A DNA stretch of 64,000 nt from Armatimonadota bacterium (GTDB lineage Bacteria; Armatimonadota; Zipacnadia; UBA1398; JAKPQA01), in assembly GCA_029547025.1 (NCBI GenBank), contig JAKPQA010000182.1, positions 1 to 64,000 of the forward strand. The letters run 5' to 3'. Under the pieces are notes generated by a model. It saw only the letters and a program-made list of their open reading frames with translations, ran no database searches and was not told where the DNA came from. Position 1 is the stretch's first letter, and each line of letters opens with the position of its first letter. This document shows, piece after piece, positions 26,753-36,300 of this stretch. The position numbers were made by a program, and so were the translations under genes.

Positions 26753-28783
26753 ATGAGCGAGCCCGCACTTCCGCCAGCTGGCCCGGGTCAGGGAGTCCAC
26801 CCCGGAGCCGGGTCTGAGACCAACGTGGGTGCCACGTTCCGCGTGTGCCTCCTGGCGCTCCTGATCGCACCCCTCAATGCCATCTGGGTCGTTCAGATGG
26901 ACGGCGTACGGTCGCTGGGGATGCCGACCCTGGCGGCGCCTTTCTTCAACGTGGTGTTCATCATCAGCGTGGCCGTGGCCGTGAATGGCGCCATGCGCCG
27001 GCTGCTCCCGCGGTTCGCACTCTCCCATGCGGAGCTCGTGGTCCTGTACATCCTGATGTCCATCCTCACGTCGGGCGTCGGCTACGACACCGTGAACTTC
27101 ACTTTCGCCACCGCCACCGGTGCCTACCGCTACGGGACGCCCGAGAGTGGCTGGCGCGAGGCCTTCTTCGACTACCTGCCGTCGGGTATGCTCGTCGAAG
27201 ACGCCGACACATTGGACCGCCTCTGGGCGGGGGGCGCCGGCGACCCAGCGCACCGGTGGAGCTGGTCGAACCTGGCAGGCCCCTGGGCTCGGCCCGAGTG
27301 CTGGCGAGGCGTCATTGGGCCCATGGTGCGATGGTGGGTTTTCCTGTCCGCTCTCTGGCTGGCGCCGATGGGGCTGGCCGTGATCTTCCGGTACCGATGG
27401 ATCGAAGCCGAGCGCCTGACATTCCCCATCACGTACCTGCCGCTGGAGATCTCGCGTCCGGACGCATGGATGCTCCGGCACCGGTACATGTGGGCCGGAT
27501 TCGGCCTGGCGGCGGGTATCAGCCTACTGAACGGACTCCACGTTCTGTACCCCACGGTTCCCCAGATTCCCATCCGGCTTGAGCAGGTGCCCATCCTCAA
27601 CCTGGGCAACCAGCTCACAGACCGGCCATGGAACGCCGTGGGCTGGTTCTGGCTCTGTTTCTACCCGTTCGTCATCGGGATCGGGCTCCTGCTGCCCCTG
27701 GAGCTGCCTTTGTCGTGCGCTCTGTTCTATGTGTTCTTCAAGGCCCAGCTGGTCTTCTTCGCATGGCTCGGCATGACCCAGAAGCCCGAGTTCCCTTACC
27801 AGAAGGAGCAGTCGTACGGCGGCTACGTTGCCCTCCTGCTTTTCTCTCTGGTGGCCGGCCGGCAGTACTACATCCGGGTCGCCAAGCAGGTGATCGGGCT
27901 CGTCCACATGCCCACCGATCGGTCCGAACCCATGTCGTACCGGGCGGCGACGGCGCTCTTCGTGGCCGGGGCGGCCTATGTGGTCCTGGTGGGCGTGCAG
28001 CAGCACATGGCCTGGTGGGTCTCGGGTCTGTTCTTCGCTCAGTACTTCCTGTTGACAGCCATCATCGGGCGGATCCGGGCAGAGACGGGCATCCCCTCGC
28101 ACGAGATCGAGCGACTGGGACCCACCGTGATGTTGGGGAATATCCTCGGGGCGCGCATCCTCGGTCCCCGGAACCTGACGGGCGCCAGCGTGTTCTTCGG
28201 CTTCACCCGTGGGATGCGTAACATACCGTTCCCTCACCAGGCCGAGGGGCTCAAGTTCGCGGAGAGACTGGGGATGCCCAGCCGGAGGCTGATGGCCGTC
28301 ATGATGGCCGCCGTGCCGGTGGGGCTGGCCGTCGGCATCTGGGCACACTATGACCAGGTGTTCCGCTATGGCTATGCTGCCACATGGCGGCCCGTTCACG
28401 GCTGGGCCTGCCGCGAGGCCTGGGACCAGCTGGTGGCCTGGATCAACACTCCGGCCGGGTTTCACAGCGGGCGAGCCACGGCGTGTGCCCTCGGCTTCAT
28501 CTTCTACTACGGCATGATGCTCATCCGCACTCGAGTGCTCTGGTGGCCCATCCACCCGATTGGGTTCGCGTTGTCCTCAACCTGGTGTATGCACCACATG
28601 TGGTTTCCGTTCCTGATCGCGGCGACCATCAAGTGGCTGCTGGCGCGGTACGCGGGCCATACCTCGTTCCGTGGCTTGGCCGCCTTCGCCCTCGGGCTGA
28701 TCCTGGGCGACATTGGGTTTGGCTGCCTGTGGCAGATCTACGGCATCATCCAGGGCGTTTCTGTCTGGGCTTTCTGGCCGTAG
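26753..28783 (+). CDS. Polytopic membrane protein (DUF6785/DUF6784-like)
   Basis: About 12 hydrophobic segments; SHAELVVLYILMSILTSGVGYDTVNF, TFPITYLPLEI, GIPSHEIERLGPTVMLGNILGARILGPRNLTGASVFFGFTRGMRN. Confidence 0.7.
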   Translation: MSEPALPPAGPGQGVHPGAGSETNVGATFRVCLLALLIAPLNAIWVVQMDGVRSLGMPTLAAPFFNVVFIISVAVAVNGAMRRLLPRFALSHAELVVLYILMSILTSGVGYDTVNFTFATATGAYRYGTPESGWREAFFDYLPSGMLVEDADTLDRLWAGGAGDPAHRWSWSNLAGPWARPECWRGVIGPMVRWWVFLSALWLAPMGLAVIFRYRWIEAERLTFPITYLPLEISRPDAWMLRHRYMWAGFGLAAGISLLNGLHVLYPTVPQIPIRLEQVPILNLGNQLTDRPWNAVGWFWLCFYPFVIGIGLLLPLELPLSCALFYVFFKAQLVFFAWLGMTQKPEFPYQKEQSYGGYVALLLFSLVAGRQYYIRVAKQVIGLVHMPTDRSEPMSYRAATALFVAGAAYVVLVGVQQHMAWWVSGLFFAQYFLLTAIIGRIRAETGIPSHEIERLGPTVMLGNILGARILGPRNLTGASVFFGFTRGMRNIPFPHQAEGLKFAERLGMPSRRLMAVMMAAVPVGLAVGIWAHYDQVFRYGYAATWRPVHGWACREAWDQLVAWINTPAGFHSGRATACALGFIFYYGMMLIRTRVLWWPIHPIGFALSSTWCMHHMWFPFLIAATIKWLLARYAGHTSFRGLAAFALGLILGDIGFGCLWQIYGIIQGVSVWAFWP

Positions 28784-28860
28784 AGGGCATCGGTCGGCCG
28801 GGGAGAACACCGGCTCACTACGCCTCGCAGCCGAACGGGGGCGATCATCGGGAGGGCCTT

Positions 28861-29820
28861 GTGGACAAGGTGCGCATTGCCATGATCGGGGCCGGTGGCA
28901 TGGCCAATGCCGTGCACTATCCCTCGCTGGCCGAGATGGATGATGTGGAGTTTGCCGGCATCTGCGATCTCGACCCCGAGCGACTCGCCAGCACGGCGGA
29001 CCGGTACGGCATCGACGCGCGGTTCAGCGACTACCGCACGATGATCGAGCAGACGGCTCCAGATGCCGTGTATGCCATCATGCCGCCCCACCACGTGTTT
29101 GATGTGGCGGCCTGGTGCCTGCAGCAGAAGCAGAACCTGTTCATCGAGAAGCCGCCGGCGGTGAACGCCTTCCAAACACGGAGCCTCGCTGCGTGGGCGG
29201 AACAGAGCGGCGTCAAGACCATGGTCGCGTTCAACCGCCGCTTCATCCCCGTTCTCGTGCGCGCCAAGGAGCTCGTGTGCCAGCGCGGCGAGATCATCCA
29301 GTGCCAAGCCAGCTTCCTGAAGAACCACCTGGGGGGCGGCCCCTACTATGGCGGAGCGATCGACATCCTGAGCTGTGACGCCGTCCATGCCGTCGACGCC
29401 CTCCGTTGGATGGGGGGCGAAGTGGCCGCTCTGGCCAGTGTGGTGGCCTCGTACCACTTGCCGTTCGCGAGTGCTTTCAATGCTGTCATGCGGTTCGAGT
29501 CCGGGGCAACGGGCGTCCTGCAGACCAACTGGTCGGTGGGTAAGCGCGTGCACACCTTCGAGCTGCATGCCGCGGGCATCAGTGCATTTGTCGATGGCAA
29601 CGGCGACGCCCGAATCTACACGGACAACAGCGAGGAGCCGCGGGTGCTGGTGAACACCGAAGTGGCCGGAAGCACTGAGTTCGCGCACTACTACGGCTAC
29701 TTCGCGGAGAACCGGCATTTCGTCGACTGCATCAAGTCGGGTCGGCATCCGATGCCTGATCTCGCCGACGCCGCGAAGACGATGGAACTCGTGGAGCGCA
29801 TCTACGCATCGGTGATCTAG
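28861..29820 (+). CDS. Gfo/Idh/MocA-family oxidoreductase (cytosolic)
   Basis: VDKVRIAMIGAGGMANAVHYPSLAEMDDVEFAGICDLDPERLASTADRYGI...LFIEKPPAVNAFQTRSLAAWAEQSGVKTMVAFNRRFIP; GTG start. Confidence 0.92.
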   Translation: MDKVRIAMIGAGGMANAVHYPSLAEMDDVEFAGICDLDPERLASTADRYGIDARFSDYRTMIEQTAPDAVYAIMPPHHVFDVAAWCLQQKQNLFIEKPPAVNAFQTRSLAAWAEQSGVKTMVAFNRRFIPVLVRAKELVCQRGEIIQCQASFLKNHLGGGPYYGGAIDILSCDAVHAVDALRWMGGEVAALASVVASYHLPFASAFNAVMRFESGATGVLQTNWSVGKRVHTFELHAAGISAFVDGNGDARIYTDNSEEPRVLVNTEVAGSTEFAHYYGYFAENRHFVDCIKSGRHPMPDLADAAKTMELVERIYASVI

Positions 29821-29872
29821 GCGGGGCTCGCGCGGTGAGCTCAGCCACTTCGACCCCAGGGGGTGCCTTTGC

Positions 29873-31189
29873 GTGTCGGCAACCATCGGACAGCCGGTGG
29901 AGTATGAGCTCATGGTGTTGGGTGCGGGCCCGGGCGGGTACTCGGCTGCCCTCGAGGCCGCAAGGCTTGGGGCGCGGGTGGCCCTCATCGAACGCGACGA
30001 GCCCGGGGGTACGTGCTTGCACCGGGGATGCATCCCGGCCAAGACCATGTATGAGGCCTCGCGGCACTGTGAGCCGTTCCACGAGGCAACCGAACGCCGC
30101 TATCGGGTGATCCGGGAGCTTCATGGGCAGCTCCTGAAGTTGCTCACACACCCGAAGATCACCCTCATCCGCGGCCAGGGCTTCATCGAGACGCCATCGC
30201 GAGTGCGGGTCACGACCGGCGACGACGTGCAGATCATTGCGGCGCCACGGCTCGTGGTGGCCACCGGGTCCGTGCCCATCATGCCCGACGGGCTGCCTGC
30301 GGTCGGGCGGAAGATGGATAGCGATGGCGCGACGTTCCTGGAGGCACTTCCCGCCCGGGCGGTGGTCCTTGGCGGCGGATACACCGGGTGCGAGTACGCG
30401 GGTATCCTCAACACCTATGGCGTGCCCGTGGTCATCGTCGAGCTCGGCGAGCACCTACTGATGACGGAGGATGCCGATGTGGTGGCCGAGTTGACGGCAA
30501 ACTTCACCGCGCGCGGCATCGATGTGCGGACGGGTACGAGCCTCGAGGAAGTTGAGCTTCAGCCGACCGATCTGCTCCTGGTGACCGTCGGGCGGGTGCC
30601 GGAGTCGTCAGGGGTGGGCCTCGAGCAGCTCGGGGTGCGTTTCGGCCGGCGGAACGGTCTCGTGGTCAACGAGCGGATGGAGACCGGCGTGCCGGGTGTC
30701 TATGCCATCGGCGATGTGCTCGACGCCAAGTGGCGTTTCGCCCACGTGGCCGAGGCCGAGGCGAAGGTCGCGGTGCGGAACGCGCTGGGCCAAGACGCCC
30801 GGGCCGACTACCGTGTGGTGCCGAGCACCATCTTCACCGACCCTCTGGTCATGAGCGTGGGCGCGCGCGAGTCGGACCTCAGCCGAGAGGACTACGTTGT
30901 CGGCAAGGCCCCGTTCCGCTACAACTCCATGGCGAACTGCAGCGGCGACACACGAGGCTTCGTGAAGATCCTCGTGGAGCGCGGCGCGCCGCACCGGATC
31001 CTCGGGGCCGCGGCGGTGGGTCAGGATATCGAGATCCATCAGATGGCCATGGCCATGGCTTCGGGCGCGACGGTCCACGACGTGTCCGAGATGATCCACT
31101 TCCACCCGAGCCGCGGCGAGGCGGTCAAGCAAGCAGCCGAAGCAGCCGTCCGGCGCCTCGAGGCAGAAGCGCGGCGGGCGGGAAGGTAG
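29873..31189 (+). CDS. lpd: Dihydrolipoyl dehydrogenase-family flavoprotein disulfide oxidoreductase
   Basis: ELMVLGAGPGGYSAALEAARLGARVALIERDEPGGTCLHRGCIPAKTMYEASR; GVYAIGDVLDAKWRFAHVAEAEAKVAVRNAL; C-terminal HFHPSRGEAVKQA. Confidence 0.88.
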   Translation: MSATIGQPVEYELMVLGAGPGGYSAALEAARLGARVALIERDEPGGTCLHRGCIPAKTMYEASRHCEPFHEATERRYRVIRELHGQLLKLLTHPKITLIRGQGFIETPSRVRVTTGDDVQIIAAPRLVVATGSVPIMPDGLPAVGRKMDSDGATFLEALPARAVVLGGGYTGCEYAGILNTYGVPVVIVELGEHLLMTEDADVVAELTANFTARGIDVRTGTSLEEVELQPTDLLLVTVGRVPESSGVGLEQLGVRFGRRNGLVVNERMETGVPGVYAIGDVLDAKWRFAHVAEAEAKVAVRNALGQDARADYRVVPSTIFTDPLVMSVGARESDLSREDYVVGKAPFRYNSMANCSGDTRGFVKILVERGAPHRILGAAAVGQDIEIHQMAMAMASGATVHDVSEMIHFHPSRGEAVKQAAEAAVRRLEAEARRAGR

Positions 31190-31394
31190 GGGGGCGCGGG
31201 GCGCCTCTGGGGGCCCGGCTGCCCACCCGTGCACTTCCCCGGGGCTCCGCCCCCAGAGCCCCGCACGAGGGGCCAGCCCCTCGCGGCCCCCATGCGTTGG
31301 CGCAGGCGGGGGCCTCGTCCGGAAAAGGAGTTGGCCTCCTTGCCGCGCAATACCAGGCGGTAGCCGTGGCCACGAGGGCGGGAGGCGGACGACC

Positions 31395-32705
31395 ATGCTC
31401 ACACGGATCTGTGTGCGGGGGTACAAGTCGCTTGAGCACCTCGATCTGTGTCTCGGACCCCTCACGGTCATCTTCGGTCCCAACGCGGCCGGCAAGAGCA
31501 ACCTGCTCGATGCTCTGCAGCTGCTGTCCAGGGTAGGCACTCGGCCGACTCTGGGTGAGGCGTTCGGTCCGCCGCACCGCGGGGATGCGTTGCACTCATT
31601 CCACTACGGTAAAGACGGAATCGCCGGCCTTCTTCGGCACGAGCGGGTCGGGCTGACGATCGAGGCAGACCTGCAGCTCTCCACGCACACGGTCGAGCGT
31701 GTGAATGCCGAGATCGAGGGTCTGCGGCAAGTGCCTCGCGGCGACAATGGCCCCGGTGTGCGTCGCGGAGCCCAGGGGGGAGTTCGCGAGCGGCGGCTGC
31801 GTTACCGGGTGTCGATCGAGGTCACGCCGGCCGACGGTCGTCTGCGGGTCGCCGACGAGAACTTGGCCGCCCTGAGCGACTCGGGCGAGCCCTCGAGGAA
31901 GCGGCAGCCGTTTATCAGTGCCGATGGGGACGAGATCCGGCTCCGGGCCGAGGGCAGGGGCCACCCAACCTATCACCAGCGCTACCTGGACCACACGGTA
32001 GTGTCCCTTCCGCTCTACGCGCCCCACTACCCCCACGTTGCCGCTCTACGGCGCGAGCTGGAGAACTGGCGTTTCTTCTACCTCGAGCCCCGTGAGCGCA
32101 TGCGGGCGCCTTCGTCAGTGGCCGAGGTGCACCATATTGGGCCCATGGGCGAGAACCTGGCCTCGTTTCTGAACACCTTGAGAGCCCTGCACCCGGGTCA
32201 GTTCCAGGCGATTGAGAGGGCGCTCTCGGCCATCGTGCCGACGGTTACCGGCCTGCACGTCGAGCCCAATAGGTTCGGCCAGCTCGAGCTCTCACTGCTT
32301 GAGGGTGACGCAGCCATCCCGGCAACCCTTGCCTCGGAGGGCACGCTCCGCGTGCTGGGGTTACTCGCTCTGTGCGGAGCGCAGGAACCGCCGTCGCTGA
32401 TCGGCTTCGAGGAACCCGAGAACGGCATCCATCCCAGGAGGCTCCGGCATGTCGCCAGCCTTCTGGAGACACGAGCCTCGAGCGAGACGCAGATCATCGT
32501 AACGACCCACTCGCCCCTTCTCCCTGACCTGGTCCCCGAGCCCTCACTCTACGTGTGCTCCAGGCGATCGGGTGCGACCACCGTCGAGCCGTTGGCCTAC
32601 GGTGGACTATTCAGGGCCTCGGCCGTGACGTCAGCGCTCGACGACGAGGCGGCCTCGCCGACATCCGTTTGCGACCGGATCCTCCGGGGCGACTTCGATG
32701 ACTGA
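31395..32705 (+). CDS. AAA15/AAA_21 (OLD/RecF-like) ATPase
   Basis: MLTRICVRGYKSLEHLDLCLGPLTVIFGPNAAGKSNLLDALQLL (Walker A), SLIGFEEPENGIHPRRL (Walker B), IIVTTHSPLLPDLV. Confidence 0.88.
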   Translation: MLTRICVRGYKSLEHLDLCLGPLTVIFGPNAAGKSNLLDALQLLSRVGTRPTLGEAFGPPHRGDALHSFHYGKDGIAGLLRHERVGLTIEADLQLSTHTVERVNAEIEGLRQVPRGDNGPGVRRGAQGGVRERRLRYRVSIEVTPADGRLRVADENLAALSDSGEPSRKRQPFISADGDEIRLRAEGRGHPTYHQRYLDHTVVSLPLYAPHYPHVAALRRELENWRFFYLEPRERMRAPSSVAEVHHIGPMGENLASFLNTLRALHPGQFQAIERALSAIVPTVTGLHVEPNRFGQLELSLLEGDAAIPATLASEGTLRVLGLLALCGAQEPPSLIGFEEPENGIHPRRLRHVASLLETRASSETQIIVTTHSPLLPDLVPEPSLYVCSRRSGATTVEPLAYGGLFRASAVTSALDDEAASPTSVCDRILRGDFDD

Positions 32706-33288
32706 TATCGCGTTGTTCTGCGAGGACCTCGGTCATGAGGTGGTGCTTGGCGCTCTGGTTCGCCGCGTGGCGCGCGACATGGGAGTGGCGGCCGCAGTCG
32801 CCATTCGGAGCGCTCGCGGGGGAAGAGGCCGAGCTCTGGCATCCCTGTCGGACTACCAAGAAGACGTCAAGCGCGGGGTGGCACGCCCCGTCGATGTGCT
32901 CGTCGTGGGGCTGGATGCCAACTGCCACGGGTACGCGCGGAGGCGGGACGAGGTGCTCGCACACGTGTCCAGTGCGCCGCTGTCGTGCGTTCTGGCCGTG
33001 CCGGACCCTCACGTGGAGCGATGGCTTCTTCTGGACGGGCAGGCGTTTCGGAAAGTTCTCGGGCACGGGTGCCAGCCACCTGACCAGAAGTGTGAGAAGG
33101 CCCGCTACAAGGCCCTGCTCCGAGAGGCCGTGCGGGCCGCCGGCGTCGAGCCCGTGCTGGGCGGGCTCGAGCACGCCGATCAGTTGGTGGCGGCGATGGA
33201 CCTGAACCGGGCAGCGCACTTGGACAGGTCACTCGGCCGGTTCCTGGCCGACCTCCAGGCCGCTCTCAGGGCCCGGAAGCAGGGCTGA
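32698..33288 (+). CDS. DUF4276/TOPRIM-like partner of the AAA15 ATPase
   Basis: MTDIALFCEDLGHEVVLGALVRRVARD...DVLVVGLDANCHGYARRRDEV...AVPDPHVERWLLLDGQAF; 8-bp overlap with the upstream ATPase gene. Confidence 0.6.
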   Translation: MTDIALFCEDLGHEVVLGALVRRVARDMGVAAAVAIRSARGGRGRALASLSDYQEDVKRGVARPVDVLVVGLDANCHGYARRRDEVLAHVSSAPLSCVLAVPDPHVERWLLLDGQAFRKVLGHGCQPPDQKCEKARYKALLREAVRAAGVEPVLGGLEHADQLVAAMDLNRAAHLDRSLGRFLADLQAALRARKQG

Positions 33289-33321
33289 TCCCGCGATGGG
33301 CGCCCCGGCCCCTCCGGCGGC

Positions 33322-36300
33322 TCACGATGGCGCGTCGGTGAAGTAGCCCTCGGGCACCGGGCGCGTCGACTCCTGCCACCAGCGCTTTACGAGCCAGGCC
33401 TCCGGCTCGGCGGCGACATCGGGCGGGAGCCAGGCGCTCACGGTGAGCCGAAGCTCTTGCCCCGACCACTCGCGGCTCAGGCGGCTCTTGTAGACCACCC
33501 ACGAGCAGCCGGCCTTCTGCGTGTTACCGAACTGCCGCGCGTCGGGCACGGGCATGAGCTGGAGCTGTTGGCCGCCGATTTGCGCGGTCACCTGGACGAC
33601 CTCGGCCACACAGGGCGAGTGCCGCCACTCGACACCGTCCCGCCGCAAGCGGATCGGCACGGCCAGGATCGGCTGGGGGCCGGTGAGGTCGGGGAGCGTC
33701 GTGCGCAGCGCCACCGTCCGCTGCTCGAACCCCTGGGCGCGGAAGCGCTCCGCATCGGTGAACTCGACGGGTGCCCCACCCTCCTCGAGGGGCTCCAGCA
33801 CCAGGGGCTCGCCGAAGCCCTCCGTCTGCGCCGCCGTGGTGAGACGGGCCGGCAGGTCGCCCGTCTCCGGCAGGCCGGCATCCACCTCAAGCATGAGCAC
33901 CTCGAACGGCCGCAGCCAGAGGTCGAGCGTCTGGCCTGCACGGGGCTGAGCGCCGTCGGGGAACAGGACCCGCGCGCGGTCGGGGAAGAGGCTGGTGATG
34001 CGGATCGGCGCGCCAGGGGCCGCTCGCAGGCCAAGCGGCTCGCCCAGCTCCAGGTGGATCGGCCGCGCGGCGAAGTGGGCGTTGTTCACGAACAGGTAGC
34101 CGTGGTCATGGGCGAAGTCCGCATAGCCGTAGGGCTCGTTCCGGGCCGGGTCGCCGCCGATCGCGCGCCGATGCAGGAAGGCCTGCTCGTTTTCCTTCGC
34201 AAGCCTGCTGATCCAGGCGAGGAAGCCAATGTCGGCATCGTCGAGCAGGTAGACGTCGCCCCAGATGTTGGGGAACAGCAGGCTGCCGCGGCCCAGGTCC
34301 ATGACCAGCGCCTCGCGCCAGCGCTCCCTGCCCATGTAGTTGCCCCAACGGGTGTCGGCGAGCCAGACCCCGAGGCTGTCCTTGCAGCGCGGCGGGATGA
34401 GCCGGGCGTGGTGGGCGTTCTGGTCCTGGGCCAGCGTAACCGAGTCACGGTAGTAGAGCGTGGGTGTCGAGCTGGTGCCGGAGCCTTCCATGAACAGGCC
34501 GGACTCGAACACGGTGTCGCCGTAGAGCACCCAGAGAGGTGAGCCGAGGCCCCAATACCACATCACGAAGGTCTCGGGCGCTTCCGCGCGGACCGCGTCG
34601 GCGAGGTCGATGAGGGAGTCGTACATGCGCTCGGTGGCGTACTTCCCCGGCAGGTGCCCGTGAGTCGTGTCATCACAGGCGTAGCTGCCGCCATCGAACT
34701 TCACGAAGCGTACGCCGTTCTCGCGGACATGGTGCAGCACCGCGTCGCGCACAAGCTGCGAGTAGGCCTCGCTGCCGTAGCAGAACACGTGCCCGAAGCC
34801 GGCCTTGTCCGGCGCGCCGTTCCTGTAGCGCATCGTGGGCTGGGTCTGTGGGCCCCAGGCGGCGCGGTTGGCCCAGCAGGACTCGGCGGCCCAGCTTGTC
34901 GCGAACCAAAGGCCGAACTCCATCCCGAGCTGGTGCACCCGCTCAACGATGGCTCCGGGGCCGTCAGGATAGGCCCACGGGCGGAAGCGGGTCATGTCGG
35001 AGCTCGGATCCGGCCAGCCGGTATCCAGCGTGAAGTAGTCGAACCGCGCGCCGCGCTGGCGCCAGCGTTCGAGGACGCCGAGCACGTCGAGGGTCTCCTC
35101 GTCGGTCAGCGTCGGGCACGGCCCCCACTGGTTGTTGATGCCGAAGGGCGTGTAGACCGAGACGACACGCGGCTTCCGCACGGCGTGGGCATCCAGGTAG
35201 TCGACGAAGTGGGCTTCGGCCTGGTTCGCACCGGCCATGCTGATGAGGGCCACGCGCGTCTCGCAGGCCTCGCCTGGAGCGAGGAGCTTGCCGGGGTAGT
35301 GAGTGAGGGTGACACGCCCGCCGGCCGCCAGGTTCTCGCCCGACGGATGCTCGATGACGGCGAAGGCTTGATCGGCTATGAAGAGCGGCCAGCCCCTGCC
35401 GCCGCCCGAGACTCTCGCGCCCGTGGCGAGGTCGTCGAGCCGGACGTCGAGCAGCAGGAGGGGCTGGTCGCCCGTGTTCCGCACCGTGGCCCATTTCCGG
35501 CGAGTTGGCCCGTCGAGCCGGTAGTGCAGCGCGGCCTCGAGCGCGGTGCTCGGGCTCCGGACGCGGACTTCGGCGCTGTCGGGAGTGGGTTGAGCCGCGT
35601 CGACGACGCGGAAGTCATCGACGAAGCCGAGGGGCTCCGCCACGCCGTCGATCGCGGAGGACAGCGTCAGTGCCAGCTCGTGGGCGGCGGCGAATACGAA
35701 CGTGCTGCCGGTGAGATGGTTCACCAGCGTCGTTGTGGCGATGCCATTGTCGGCGAGCCCGAGTCGCCATGCCGCGGACTCGTTCTCGAGCCGGACCTCT
35801 CGTTGGCGGCCGCCGGTGGGCTCGCCAGCCTCCAGTATCAGCAGCCAGTCGGTGGCCTCGCCGCCGGGCGGCTCGCAGGTCCACGAACCGTTCGCCGGGT
35901 GGACCTGGCCGAGTTCGGTCTCGGCTCCGGTGACGGGATCGACACACCGAGCCAGGTAGCTCACGCCGTCGTCGAGATCGTGGATGGTCGTCGCCCGTTG
36001 CTGGGGCATGTAGATGACCCGCACCTGCCCGGCGATGCCTGCGGCGTAGGGCACTTCGTAGGGGCCGTGATCGGCGAGCGTGCCCCACGGCGCCATGCCG
36101 TACGGCCCCAGGTCCATGGCAGAAACGAGTGCCGCATCGTCGAAGTCGAGGAACGCCCAGCCCGGCGTCTCGGTCTCCGCGCAGCGCCACTGCGGGCCGG
36201 AGTCGATGCGCCGGATCTCGCCGTTGGCGAGGCGGATCTCGAGGCGGGCGATTAGCCCGGCTGGGTTCTTCGCGACGGGCGCCTGGCCGTTCTCGGCACG

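Noticed and set aside
27524-28555. 343-aa minus-strand ORF
   Set aside because: Antisense to the polytopic membrane protein 26753..28783.
28738-30048. 436-aa minus-strand ORF
   Set aside because: Antisense to the Gfo/Idh gene and the start of lpd.
29873-31189. Lpd-like gene as mercuric reductase linked to the metal cassette
   Set aside because: Has the CxxxxC redox motif but lacks the MerR-type C-terminal vicinal Cys pair and N-terminal HMA domain; about 24 kb from the cassette.
34654-36255. 533-aa plus-strand ORF
   Set aside because: Antisense to the giant glycosidase; no recognisable domain.
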